A DNA stretch of 64,000 bases, taken from contig OZ024745.1 of the NCBI GenBank assembly GCA_964016885.1, positions 56,268,800 through 56,332,799 of the forward strand, read 5' to 3'. The notes under the pieces were generated by a model. That model did not search any database. It saw nothing but the letters and a program-made list of their open reading frames with translations, and was not told where the DNA came from. Numbering within the stretch: position 1 is the first letter of the stretch; each line of letters starts with the position of its first letter. Below are positions 41,259-53,419 of the stretch, one piece after another. The stretch is from Eledone cirrhosa. Taxonomy: Eukaryota; Mollusca; Cephalopoda; Octopoda; Eledonidae. Both the position numbers and the translations under genes were made by a program.

Positions 41259-41606
41259 GCAAAGATGAATAAAAAAAACTCATATAACGTTAATTTGAGG
41301 GAAATATATTCGGGCAATTTTCTACGTATATATGTAAATATATATCTTAATAATATGTGTATATATATTAAAAGGATATTTTACGATTATTAGTTGTTTA
41401 AAATTTGTTTATAATATATTTTTCATTCGTTTATAAGTAGATAAATAAATAAGTAAATAAATAGATGGGTATATCATGTTATAGATAGTTGTTCTAATGA
41501 GTTATGAGGGATATTGGTTTTGTATTTTATCTAAATAAATATGTATTTAAAATTGAGAATGATTTAAAATTAAATTAAATTAAATTAACTGAGTTAAGTA
41601 ATCATC

Positions 41607-42330
41607 ATCATCATCATCAACGTTTAACGTCCGTGTTCCACGCTTGCATGGGTTTCGACGGGGGTTTTCCCACTTGAGGCAAGAGTGATTGTCTTGCTCG
41701 CATAGGACTGTCTGGCAGGTTTTCTACAGTTGGATGCCCTTCCTAACACCAACCACATTTACAGTGTGGGTCTGGGAGGTTTTTACCGTGTTGCCTACAC
41801 GGCCACATTACAGCGTGGACTGTGTGTTTTTTTGTCGTGGCACCTACACGATCTCATTTGTTTCGGCCTGGATGGTGTGGCACCAACATAACTTTACATA
41901 GAAGGGGGCGGTGTGGATGGGGGGGGGGGTGTATTTTGTTAGAGATGCCTACTTACTGTAGTAGGTTTTACTTTGTATTTAGGTAAGGCGGGTCTTCTCT
42001 ATTACTGAGTACCGCCAAAGGTCTCGGTCCAGTGACATTGTCTTGGTGAGGTGTAAGTGTGTGAGGTCGGAGTTTATCAGCTCGTCCCAGGTTTTTCTGG
42101 GTCTGCCTATTCCGTGGCTACCGTCTATCTTTATTGCCCTGCACTTTGTTATACAGCTATCGTCCTTCATGCGCATCACGTGACCATACCAACGTAGCCT
42201 TCTCTCTAGTAAACAACATCTGATCCCTCTTATTTCTAATTTTTTCCTTAGTTCGTTTATGCTTTGTCGTTCACGTATATTACTATTACACATCCAGCGG
42301 AGCATGCAAGCTTCGTTTCTCTCTAGTCTG
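41607..42330 (-). mobile_element. RTE-like LINE 3' end: ORF2 C-terminus and 3' UTR
   Basis: The frame at 42305-41979 reads MLRWMCNSNIRERQSI, ERRLRWYGHVMRMKD and GRPRKTWDELI, the usual C-terminal end of an RTE/BovB-like LINE. The 3' UTR (41978-41607) ends in (GAT)n and contains GTTGGTGTTAGGAAGGGCAT, a segment shared with the SINE at 51757-52147. It is 5' truncated. Confidence 0.85.
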
Positions 42331-42479
42331 CGTAATTTATATATATATATATGATTGAAAAGGGAAGATAAAGAAAAAAACCCGGTTTTATTTATTTATT
42401 TGTTAGTTTGAGACTATTTAGTCAAAATAAGTATGGATGTTTAAGATACATTTAACGAGAATCAGTTAGTGGTTATTAA

Positions 42480-42745
42480 TCTATTGAAAAAATATTGATA
42501 AAATATTGAAAAAATATTGAAAAAATATTGAAAAAACATATTGAAAAAATATTGAAAAAAATATTGAAAAAATATTGATAAAATATTGAAAAAATATTGA
42601 AAAAAAATATTGAAAAAATATTTTTAAAAATATTGAAAAAATTGAAAAAAATATTGAAAAAAATATTGAAAAGATTTTTAAAACAATTTTTTTAATCTTG
42701 AGAAAAATGTTAAAAAAAATTTTGAAAAAAAAAAAAAAAAAACCT
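42480..42745. repeat. Minisatellite of ATATTGAAAAA units
   Basis: More than a dozen 11-14-bp units of AATATTGAAAAA, degenerating into poly(A) at the right end, where a SINE fragment starts. The poly-Phe frame on the minus strand is a by-product. Confidence 0.9.
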
Positions 42746-42821
42746 GAACTCAGAATAGCAAGGGCCATAACTCTATGCGTCAAAGCATGGCGTCCTACCC
42801 TCTACTGATACTGCCAATTCA
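42746..42821 (-). mobile_element. SINE head fragment
   Basis: The minus strand has GGCAGTATCAGTAGAGG, GCATAGAGTT and TCTGAGTTCAGG, the tRNA-like head of the common SINE, cut at the B-box. Confidence 0.75.
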
Positions 42822-42837
42822 CTCTTTTAATAATAAT

Positions 42838-42911
42838 GCTGTGATATATATTTCAATGGCGACAGTGGCCACACTGATCTGTGCGCCAGTGTCGCGACAT
42901 CGTCAGACAGC
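42838..42911 (-). ncRNA. Type I hammerhead ribozyme, left arm of P10
   Basis: Minus strand: stem I GCTGT/ACAGC, CTGACGA (42906-42900), stem II with U-A, a C-C mismatch, GCGAC/GTCGC and an outer ACACTG/CAGTGT hairpin, GAAA (42854-42851), stem III ATA-TA-TAT, and C at cleavage position 42843. The core is complete. Confidence 0.8.
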
Positions 42912-44860
42912 TTGTTACATAATAAGGTTATGTTTCCGAGGCAATCCAAATTGAATCGACATGGGAACGGACGAAGTGTGTGCTTCTGGGTTCTTCATCC
43001 GTTCCAGTGAGTACCAATTCACCCCCACCGGTCTACGCAGGCGCAATTCCGAAGGAAGTTGACCATTAGCTACCGCAGATTTCAACGAAATTCGCTTAGT
43101 CAGTTCCCCCTCTCAGCCAAACAATGACCCATTCAGGCCTGTACCATAGTTTACTGCTACCCATCCCGTCTGTGGCAGTCAGCCGAAAGCCAGTGGGGAT
43201 GGGAGAGTGTTAGTATTTACAGGTCTCAATACTTCCTCTCACCAAGCATGGACATTATAATTGAATATCAACTTCTAAGAGAAAATATACTTAATTCTAG
43301 GTATCATGGTTCCACATTGGAAGTTATGAGTGAGAGTTGGAAATTATAGCTAAAAATTAAAATTCAAAGTCGAAAATCCTAAATCAAATATCAGAAATTA
43401 GAAATTAAAAAATTAACAATTAGAAATTAAAAAATTTTTCAAGTGAGAATCCGGATTGAGGTGAGTAAAAAAATATAGATTGAAGTGAGTAAATAATACG
43501 CAGAGAGATGTTTAAGTAAGAAGTTCTGAGAGGGGTACTAATGTTATAGTAAATTACAGTATGAAAGGCAGTAGTTAACCGGGTACATAGTCATAATTTC
43601 CATCACATGGAACAAAACAAAAAAAACAGATATAAAGTACACAAAAGAAAAACACATAGAGTACATATATGCAAGATGATCCATATGATTGTCAATTTGT
43701 CCATGTATAGATTGAATTGAGGGGGCTTCTGTTCAAATGGGATTTGGTGCAGGAAAATAGGGGTTTATCTTTGTTTTTGTTTCCGCGTAATTATCCTGCC
43801 GAAAGTTATTATTATGTCCGTCCAGTGTCAGGGGTTTCCATCCTCATGGTAGAGGGAATTTCCGGGTGTAGCTCGTGGTAGGTTACATCATAGAGCGCTC
43901 AACTAATTGGAGCTAAATTCTTAGGGTAAATATTGATGCAATTCAATTCAAGCACTCAACGTACTTATTCCACTTAGGAGTGACAGAATAAATATTGAAT
44001 AAGGAAAAGCGAAGTAGTTTCAGATGTTCAAGTCTTTTAATAAAATTGACAATCATATGGATCATCTTGCATATATGTACTCTATGTGTTTTTCTTTTGT
44101 GTACTTTATATCTGTTTTTGGGGTTTTGTTCCATCTGATGGAAATTATGACTATGTACCCGATTGACTACTGCCTTTTATACTGTAATTTACCCTGTATT
44201 TCTACTGTATGGTACTATCGTTCAGTATATAAATAATATAACTATAACTTCTTACTTAAACATCTCTCTGCGTATTATTTACTCACTTCAATCTATATTT
44301 TTTTACTCACCTCAATCCGGATTCTCACTTGAAAAATTTTTTAATTTCTAATTGTTCATTTTTTAATTTCTAATTTCTGATATTTGATTTGGGATTTTCG
44401 ATTTTGAATTTTAATTTTTAGTTATAATTTCCAACTCTCACTCATAATTTCCAATGTGAAACCATGATACCTAGAATTAAGTATATTTTCTCTTAGAGGT
44501 TGATGGTCAATTATACTGTTCATGCTTGGTGAGGGGTAGTATTGAGACCTGTAAATACTAACACTCTCCCATCCCCTCTGGCTTTCGGCTGACTGCCACA
44601 GACGGGATGGGTAGCAGTAAACTATGGTACAGGCCTGAATGGGTCATTGTTTGACTGAGAGGGGGAACTGACTAAGTGAATTTCATTGAAATCTGCGGTA
44701 GCTAATGGTCAACTTCCTTCAGAACTGCGCCTGCGCAGACCGGTAGGGGTGAATTGATACTCACAGGGGAACGGATGAAGAACCCAAAAGCACACACTTC
44801 GTCCATCCCATGTCGATTCAATTTGGATTGCCTCGGAAACATAACCTTCTTATGTAACAA

Positions 44861-44934
44861 GCTGTCTGATGATGTCGCGACATTGGTGCACAGAACAGTG
44901 TGGCCACTGTCGCCATTGAAATATATGTCACAGC
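44861..44934 (+). ncRNA. Type I hammerhead ribozyme, right arm of P10
   Basis: CTGATGA is at 44866-44872 and GAAA at 44918-44921. Stem I is GCTGT/ACAGC, stem II GCGAC/GTCGC after a C-C mismatch, stem III ATA-TA-TGT (one U-G pair), and C is at cleavage position 44929. The core is complete. Confidence 0.78.
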
Positions 44935-45062
44935 ATTATTATTAAAAGACTGGAACATCTGAAACTACTTCGCTTTTCCTTATTCGATATTTACTCCGTC
45001 ACTCCTATGTGGAATAATTACGTTGAGTGCTTGAATTGAATTGCATCAATGTTTACCCTAAG

Positions 45063-45951
45063 TATATATATATAAATATGCTTGTGTGCGTGTATCTATA
45101 TATGTATGTTTGCATGCATATATATGTATGTTTGAATGAATACACTAAGCTTTAGATTTAGTAGAATGTACAACCACTGATTCCAGCTATTTGCACTATC
45201 ATATATTTTGGTTTCTATTCATTCCCTGGTGAATTGGTTGACCAAATGCTTTGCTTAATTGTTTTATTTATTTTCCAAAAAATTTATTCTTTCTCTTAGA
45301 CTTCAGATATTTTTTTAAAGGAAAGCATTTGCTCCTAAAATACTACAGCGGACCCTGCAATGCTACTGTGGACTTCTGCAATGATAGCATGGGCTCCTGG
45401 GGCCCACTTGCTATTGGACAACTGGTAACCTAGCCAGTCTGCCACTGCTTGTAGTCTACAGCTGTTTGGTAATTGAAGAAAAGTTGTGCAATTTACCATT
45501 ATTAAATAACAGGCACCATAAAGACATCAAGCCTATCATCAGTAGACATATTTTACTAAACACATAGATCTACCTGCAGCCATGCATTCAGTATCAAGTT
45601 TAAACTCACAAGCAGTTGAAGCTTAAGCAAAAGAATTTGGGTGGACCAACAGGAATATCTCAATACACAATCCAAGGCTTAAAGAAGATTACAACATTAA
45701 GTATTTCCACCTATTGAGACAAGACCCAAGAATGCAAAAAGTACTTGAAAGACAAAATAATCAACAGCTTTGCCTTTCATAATTATGGGGTAAATAAAAT
45801 AAATAAAACACTAGTAATGAACTGAGGCCGATTTAATTCACCCCCCCCCCCCTTACTTTCAAATATACAGCTATGTGGGGTGATATATAATTCAAGTAAA
45901 AAATGTTGACTCAGACAAAGGTTGTATAAGGTAAGTATTTATTTGAGTTAA
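45063..45951. other. Spacer downstream of the protease gene
   Basis: A diverged repeat at 45325-45445 matches 5229-5335, and a C run lies at 45841-45852. No coding sequence recognised. Confidence 0.6.
45938..45943 (-). promoter_or_regulatory. Possible polyadenylation signal AATAAA
   Basis: AATAAA on the minus strand starts 8 bases after the protease stop codon. It would give a very short 3' UTR, so a further downstream site is also possible. Confidence 0.3.
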
Positions 45952-46116
45952 TCATTTGCTTACAATTGTGCTAAATATCCAGCCACTATATGATGATACT
46001 TTAGTAAATATATTGGGGTATCCTTCACGTTGACAGCCAACCACTGCCCATGATGCAATTCCTACAACAAGCATTCGGCCATTTCTTGCACATATCAATG
46101 GACCGCCAGAATCACC
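45952..46116 (-). CDS. S1A serine protease, last exon (catalytic Ser)
   Basis: The exon follows an acceptor (GTAATAG) and begins GGT GAT TCT GGC, that is GDSGGP with the catalytic Ser195. It continues LICARNGRM, GIASWAVVGC, YPNIFTKVSSYSGWI and ends in TGA after 54 residues, a normal chymotrypsin-fold C-terminus. Cys201 and Cys220 are present. In the S1 pocket, Ala and Asn sit where trypsins have Gly216 and Gly226, so the pocket looks restricted or elastase-like (numbering by motif alignment). It joins the 46945-47081 exon in phase 0. Confidence 0.93.
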   Translation of the reverse strand, partial: GDSGGPLICARNGRMLVVGIASWAVVGCQREGYPNIFTKVSSYSGWIFSTIVSK

Positions 46117-46944
46117 CTATTACAAAATAGAATGTGCAAAATTATTATTATGGTCAAAGCTATATACAATAAGGACATTCATAAATAATTTAGAGTATAT
46201 AGATGCAAGGTTTTTCTATACAAAAACTCATAAAACAGACACATATCACTAATTTTCCTCTCTTACCTTCAATTAACTTTTGATTGCTTGATCTCTACTG
46301 CCCTGCACCTTAGTCTTTTCCTCCATTCACATCCTACATTCCTCCTTGTTTGTCCAATTCATCCCAGAAAGACAGAGGCAACCACGTAGTGTACTGTCAG
46401 ATATCAATTACCTTACTCACTCAAAGACTACAACCATTACCATACACTTACTCTCTCCAATCACATCCCACGTGGTGTCAATCTTTAAGGCCACATCTCC
46501 CTAAGACCCCGTCAACTAGCAAGCATCATGTAGCCTATCACTGACTCTCATCAACCCCACACCTATTACTGCATCACTTCCCAGGCCAAGGACACAAAGA
46601 GTGCCATAGTGACAAAACGTAATGGTGCTGATCCAACAATCAAATGCACTTAACCCACATAGTAAAGTCGCAGTGCTAATTCCATGACAAAAAGTAGCTA
46701 GCCATGTCTGTAAGGTGGTAGTGGAACTGACTTGATAATGTGTACCCAGTACATGCCAGAATGGAATGTGTGAGAATGATGCACTCATTTGAACTGGCTA
46801 GCCTAAGAACATGATAACCCATTTACCTGATGCTGTATATTTTTTTTAAATAAACCGGAACATGTATGCATGCATACATTCATATATAGCTACATATATA
46901 TTTACTTTCAAAATATATTTTAGGTGAAAAATGAACTTGTTTAC
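46117..46944 (-). other. Protease intron between the last two exons
   Basis: GT...AG boundaries on the minus strand (GTAAAC at 46944, TAG at 46117). No repeat family recognised within. Confidence 0.85.
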
Positions 46945-47081
46945 CTGACATGCACCAGTTTCTCCGTTACCAACACAGAGGTGTGAATATTCTACAAAAT
47001 TTCTTCTCCACTTGGTTTGACAATAAGTGCTTGTTCGGATATTTGTAGCTAGTTCATTCAATACCCATCTATATCCTGTTC
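46945..47081 (-). CDS. S1A serine protease, penultimate exon
   Basis: The acceptor TTTATTTCAG precedes the exon, and GTAAAC follows it. It reads TGYRWVLNELATNIR, STYCQTKWRR, EYSHLCVGNGE and TGACQ. Cys168, Cys182 and Cys191 are present. The residue six before the catalytic Ser (position 189) is Gly, not the Asp of trypsins. The first two bases (GA) complete a Gly codon started by the last base of the 55802-55973 exon, which confirms the join. Confidence 0.92.
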
Positions 47082-47484
47082 CTGAAATAAAAGTCCTCAG
47101 TTATTGCTAGTTTATTTCTATTAATTTAGAGACTCCATTCACATAAAATATACAAGTCACTCAAATAACTAGAAATAGCAAGTCTGTTCATATCAGACAA
47201 TAATGTCTTATAAGCATAAAAACACAGATTGAATAATGTGGACTTATATCCTCATTAAATGTCGAGATATTCATGACTAGCTCGGATATTACCAAATATA
47301 CTAAAAAATAAGCCAAGAAATATATGACAACAAAATCAATTGTAAAATGGTGATTCAGCTAGATAAATATATAAGATAAATATTTTGCAGATTTTCATCA
47401 ACTTCAAATTCTATGTAAATAAGGTGCTAAAATACCTGGAGTGATTATTTTACAATGACAGTGTTTTTCTACATTGAGTACATC

Positions 47485-47665
47485 GTTATTGGTTGGTAGA
47501 GGGTTGGACACCACGCTTTCTAGCATAGCTACATCCCTTTATGGTCTGAGTTCAAATCCTGTCGAGGTTAACTTTGCCTTTCATACTTACGGGGTCGATA
47601 AAATAAAGTACCAGTAATGTACTGGATAATTGCTGGCCTTGTGCCAAAAGTAGAAAGAATTATTT
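47485..47665 (+). mobile_element. tRNA-derived SINE
   Basis: Near full length: GGTAGAGGGTTGGACACC head, GAGTTCAAATCC B-box, GGGGTCGATAAAATAAAG body, CTGGCCTTGTGCC tail. Confidence 0.87.
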
Positions 47666-50473
47666 ATGCATTTCCTTGAAAATGTTTATAATTTGACCTT
47701 TTTAATAGATAAATATTCTATGCACACATACACGCCTGCACGCACACACACACACACATACATGTATTTCTCTGACTTAATACTTTTATGAAAGATTGAA
47801 ATCTTACTTCTGATTTGATTTTATTACTCTAGCTGTACCTCTCCTCTCTCTCATTTTCTGTTTCTCCCTCCCTATTCTTCTCTAAGAATCCCTATACAAT
47901 GTTCTCTCTTTCGATCTCTTGCTTTCAATGTACTCATAGACTGTGAGTGGCCAAAATTATAGAAGCTTTCAAGAAACTTGTTCAAACTATACAAAGAATG
48001 AAACGGTAAAAAACCATTACATAATAGAGTTGTGAAACAATAACTATATTCTAAACGACACTTCAGACATTTTAAATATCAAAACATTAAAACTTCATAA
48101 ATATATTTTATACTAATGAGAATTTCAAAGTCATGCCATCTAAACATAATTTGTTGATTAACTGCCTTAGATTATGGAGGAGGTTTGGATTTTTGCTAAT
48201 TTTTCACACATAAAATAGTGGCATATATTCAGATCGACACATATTTGAGTATATACAGTAAATCTGCTAGACTCAATGAACCTAGGGCTAAAAAATGAAA
48301 TAACAGCAATAGCAATTAAATAATAGTTAAGTTGGTGATATTGTATTTATTGCAAGAACCATTAAAAAAGTTCCATAATAAAGCAGAAACAGGACATGTA
48401 AAATAAATCCATGTGTCAGTGTGTTTGCATATGAATAAATATGATATAAAATTTACTAAAGTATATATATTTATTATCAATCTACATGTGTAAATATGAT
48501 GAAATGCTATATGCATTATCTGGTACTAAATATAATTCCATAGGTTGAAAAATAAAATTATCTTCCATGCTGTGATGTGAATTCAATTCTACCTTTTCAT
48601 GCAGGGCTTTTAAAAGAATTAAAAGAAATTAGAAGAATTTATCAATACAGTACTGAATGGTAGGCATACGATGTCACTTAGTTTAATTCCAACACATGGC
48701 CTTTGGAGACATCTCTGTTGCCATTATTCTGGTACAACTTCTGGTCTGAGAATTATGAACTTGCTTTTACCCAGTGTGATGCTGCATTAACCCAGCCACC
48801 TCCAAACTATTCCATTAAAAAATACATTTATGGTTGCAAACTCTGGTGAATTGTTAAATGCCAATTTAACCAGTTCGTTCAATCATCACAAGCTGTCAAA
48901 ATATCAACAGCAGGACTCAATACTTATTGATTTGAACCTATATACAGAACAAATATAGCTAAATGTAAACTTAAAACAACAACTAAGGAAGTGACATCAC
49001 TTATTACTGCTTTTATACTCCCCAGGAAAATTGCTTTTTTGTAATTTAGTAATTATTGTTACTATTGTTACAACAAATGTTATATCTCCAAATTTTAGTC
49101 TTCAATACTAACAACTCAGAAACATATTGAATTTTATAAAATATATTAAATTATTTTCACTGACACAGAGCATCACTAGTCTATTCGGACATTTATTTCT
49201 TATCTTACCAAGTTTTCAGGAAACTATTTTTTTTTTCAAATTTCAAGAAATCAAAACCTATCATTAAAAATGTATGCCTTTCAAAATTATGTTCAAAAGC
49301 AAAACCAGTTATGGAAATCTACGTCTACTGTCAAAACATCTATTCTTGTATGAAAACGTATTATTAAGAACTAATCTGATAGCAAATTGAAGAATAAATA
49401 ATATATACAAAACATATGGTTAATATTTAGAAGTAGTAGCAGTGTCTACCTAAACTAAAAACTTCTAAAACATTTGAATATGTTGACTTCTTAACAAACT
49501 TTGATCTTTTATTGACCTCCAATTATATATTCTTTAAATTACACATACATAGACACACTCGCATACAACATATTTATATGTAAGTTGTTATATATGCATA
49601 TGTCTCTGTACGTAAACAAATACTGAAATATACATAGGTATGTGTGTGGTGCATCATAATCATCTTCCTTCATGCTACACAAACTCCTTCAATTTGTGTT
49701 GCTTTATCATCTCCTCTGTGAGCTTCAGCATTTTGAGATCTGTTCTCAGCACCACTAACGAAATCTTCATTAGTCTTCCTCTACAGCAACTGCTCTCCAC
49801 TGGGAACTCCTGATACTTCTCCATCCAACTATAAACTTCCTGCAAAGACTTCACTATTGTACACTGCATTTGATTCCTCTTATACCCAGTTTCTCTCTAA
49901 GCTCAGACCTGTTATACTGTTCATCACAAGTCCATCAGAATGAGCTCACATTCCATTTCCACTGTAATTACTGTCCCTGCCTCACTCCATGCAATATCAC
50001 ATTTTTGTTCACAGACATCATATGGCAGACCATTTATGCTGTGGGAGAAACATTTTGTTTGAACAGAGATAGTTGCTCCTTGTTTTAATTCCTGTTAATA
50101 TTCTCGCTTATAGGGTTTCAGAGCAATACCTCCCACTGCTAACAGGGTCACCTAGGTAACATACTATTAACTACCTATATAGACCCTTCTCAGGATTGGA
50201 TAAATTATATTTCACTGGTGTTCATAATGATAACTATGTGTATTTCCCCACATATAAGTGTAATATTTCCGTTAGTCTGTGTACCAGTGTTTTACATTTT
50301 GTACATTGTATAAAACTTGTACCTTTTATTCACATCGAGCAGGGACACTACCCTGGCACACACCATCCTGTCTTCATTGTTAAATTCACTATGAGCACTT
50401 TTGATCCAAAGTTCTGTTTCTACAGGAATATATATATATATTTTTATATATATACATATATACATTAGCTGTG

Positions 50474-50503
50474 GAAACGGCTGGAGCTCAGCTGTCGGGG
50501 TCC
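50474..50503 (+). other. PLE-type GAAAC hairpin
   Basis: GAAACGGCT, loop, AGCTGTC, GGGG: the same 30-bp motif as in the PLE repeats at 36284 and 39863, here flanked by TA-rich DNA. It looks like the cut end of a PLE terminal repeat. Confidence 0.6.
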
Positions 50504-50660
50504 TGAATGTTTTCATACATATGTATATATATATATATATATTTATATATTTATATATATATATATTTATATATATATACATTATATTTGTATGTGTTTG
50601 TCTACATACACATATGGCTCTATCTGTAGTTGTATATATACAATTTTATATTTTATTCAT

Positions 50661-50702
<42 letters not shown>

Positions 50703-51132
50703 TGTAAATATATATGTGTGTGCGCGCATGCGTGTGTGTGGGTGCCCTGGAGGGGAAACAAGCTGTCAGAGAATTCACGTGTATCAATGATGCATTCTAA
50801 ATGAAGTTCACAGGTCGTGACAGAGAGTGAATATATTTTATATTTTCATTTTACACAGAAATAGAATGATTTTATTATTCTAATGATAATCATTAAGTTC
50901 GTATTTTCTTATATGAAGTTTAAGAAAACTGGTTCTGTTTCCAACCTTTACTTTGTTACAAAAATTTCTTTGGTTCAAAGTGTGATAGAGATAACTTTTA
51001 TATTAATGTAATGGAAGAAAATATTTTCCATTATTTCATATTGTTATTCTTGGTTCAGATGTCAAATTTCACCATATACACAAAAGATAATTAGCAGTAA
51101 CACTAACATATTTTGGTTCATTAGAGAAGTGT

Positions 51133-51520
51133 ATCATCATTCATCATCATCATTTCATTTTACGTCCGCTTTTCCCTGCTTACAAGGGTGGGACGGGAAC
51201 TGATTCTGGCTTGATTTCTACAGCTGGATGCCCTTCCTAACACCAACCTCATTTACAGTGAGTGCTGGGTGCTTTTTAGCCGTGGCACCTACACGTCCAC
51301 TTATAGTGTGGGCTGGGTACTTTTTTGCCGTGGCACCTCCACGACCACTTTGTAGTGGAATGATAGGGACCCCAGTCTCTATCATCTCATTTCTACAGCT
51401 GGAGCAATGTGAAATAAAGTGTCTTGCTCAAGGAAACAACACATCACCCGGTCTGAGAATTGAACTCACAACCTTTTGATTGCAAGGCCAATGCTCTAAC
51501 CACTAAGCCATGTGCCTCCA
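51133..51520 (-). mobile_element. tRNA-derived SINE, second type, with (GAT)n tail
   Basis: The minus strand runs from a tRNA-like head (GGCTTAGTGGTTAGAGC, B-box GTGAGTTCAATTCTCAG) through GAGCAAGACACTTTATTTC to GGTTGGTGTTAGGAAGGGCA and a GATGAT tail. Confidence 0.85.
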
Positions 51521-51756
51521 TGAAAGCATATTCTATATGGTTGTGTATAATAAATAAATAAGTCTCTCTTTTAGGGTTTTAAGCTGTGATCATATCATAG
51601 CTCCAGCAGTAGCTATTAAAGAATGCTAGTCAAGAGTGTTTCAAGATTTTTCTCTATATCCAATGATGGTAACCCACTTGGTATCTGGCAAAAGTAAGCT
51701 ACAGCATTCATAAATTTTTCACATGCTACATCTGCTGGAGATTTACATTTGCATTA

Positions 51757-52147
51757 GGTGAAGGCACATGGCTTAGTGGTTAGTGCATTGGGCTTGCAAT
51801 TGAAAGGTTGTGAGTTCAATTCTCGGACCGGGTGATGTGTTGTTTCCTTGAGCAAGACACTTTTCACATTGCTCCAGTTTACTCAGCTGTAAAAATGAGA
51901 TGATAGGACTGGGGTGCCTATCATTCCACTGCAAAGTGGTTGTGGAGGTGCCACAGCAAAAAAAGCACCCAGCACTCACTGCAAATGAGGTTGGTGTTAG
52001 GAAGGGCACTCACCTGTAGAAATCAAGCCAAAATCATATTAGCAAGACAAGTTCAGCTGACTGGACACTGCCCACAACAGGACAACCCATGTAACTCATG
52101 CTAGCGTGGAAGAACGGACGTAAAACAGTCATGATGATGATGATGAT
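51757..52147 (+). mobile_element. tRNA-derived SINE, second type, full length
   Basis: Same head and order as the 51133-51520 copy but on the plus strand. It ends TAGCGTGGAAGAACGGACG, then (GAT)n. The 3' half matches the 3' UTR of the RTE-like LINE at 41607-42330 and 60000-60470. Confidence 0.87.
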
Positions 52148-52311
52148 TAGGTGTGAGTTTGAAGGGATTGTAATAATTAGACTCTATTACATATTCTGTT
52201 ATGTTGTGCTATTGAAATACAATTCCATCTATTAAGCTCCAGCAGTTGTACAATACACAACATCTATATAAGCTGAAGCTTATTCTTGTTTCAGTTCCAA
52301 ATGGTTAAACC

Positions 52312-52352
52312 CCACTGAAGATGGATTACATTCCTGAAACACTAGTGTCTGG
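52312..52352 (+). ncRNA. Candidate hammerhead ribozyme, weak helices
   Basis: CTGAAGA is at 52315-52321 and GAAA at 52336-52339. Stem III is ACA/TGT with a CTAG loop, C is at position 17, stem II is only GGA/TCC, and stem I only CCA/TGG. The core fits but the helices are short. Confidence 0.33.
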
Positions 52353-52420
52353 CAATCTCACATGGATTTGGACATAGCTGTTTCAAGGTCACAGCTTAAA
52401 ATACCAATAGCAAAAATTCA

Positions 52421-52920
52421 TCCTCCTCCTCATCATCATCAGTTAACATCCATTTTTCCACACTAGCATGGGTTAGACAAGTTGTCATGTTGTGAGCAAT
52501 GTCAAGTTACCATGCCATGCTCATACAGAACTGATTCTGGCTTGGTTTCTACAGCCCTGATGACCTTCCCAATGCCAACCTCATTTAAAATGAGTAGAGT
52601 GCTTTTTGTCGTGACACCTACACAAGCACTTTTCAATGTGAACTGGGTGCTTTTTGTAGTGACACTTACATGACTACTTTACAATGTGGACTGGTTGCTT
52701 TTTGTTTGTGACACCTACATGACCACTTTAGTGTGGGCTGGGTGCTTATTTCTGTGTCACTTTACAGTGTGGGCTTGAGGCTTCTCTGTATACTCCAGCC
52801 TGTTCTCATTGGAGATTCATGGGATGGGGATGGGCTGGGGTGTGGTGGTGCATACTATATATATGCTTCAGCTTTGGCCTGTGCACGTGGGAAGGCAGGT
52901 CTTACGTATTACTGAACATT
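52421..52920 (-). mobile_element. RTE-like LINE 3' UTR copy
   Basis: The minus strand goes from the end of the LINE ORF (GTAATACGTAAGACCTGCC, compare 41983 region) through the 3' UTR to GATGATGAGG. It is 5' truncated near the stop codon. Confidence 0.75.
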
Positions 52921-53419
52921 TATTATACATAAATATATTGTATACCTGCTTTCATATATGCCCTATTATGAACCACATTATGTAGATGGTAATTAATACC
53001 ACCCCTTCAAGTTCTCACTAAATTCAAATGCAAACAACACGCAAAATCTAAGAAGGTTGTAGCTTATTCATTCCTCAGTATTGAATTAGAAACCTTTACT
53101 GGATATGAATAAACATCCTAAAACACTAGTAGATGTTTTATTTCATATGGCACATGAACACATAAAAACACGCATAGCAAAATATATATATATGTCTATT
53201 ATATATTAACATATTGAATATGCCTCCATGTATGCCACTTTTATACTAAAGACAATGCATTTAATGACATTCCTTCTATGTCAGCAATTTGCTTTGAGTA
53301 AACATAGGAATATATTATTACCAATAATAGGAGGTATATAACTACTAGTGATTTTATCCTTATTATTATTTCCCTTTCTCTCATGTAAGATTATGAGAGA
53401 AAGGCATTTATAGCAGACC

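Larger units (their letters stand above)
42822..45062. repeat. Nested 2.2-kb inverted repeat P10 with hammerheads
   Basis: The unit 43915-45062 has inverted ends of about 110 bp (43915-44030 against 44955-45062). Its interior (44030-44945) is mirrored by 42822-43720. So a 1.15-kb foldback element lies beside a reversed partial copy of itself. Hammerheads lie in both outer arms (42838-42911 minus, 44861-44934 plus). The same family recurs at 63022-63412. No coding frame of note. Confidence 0.85.
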
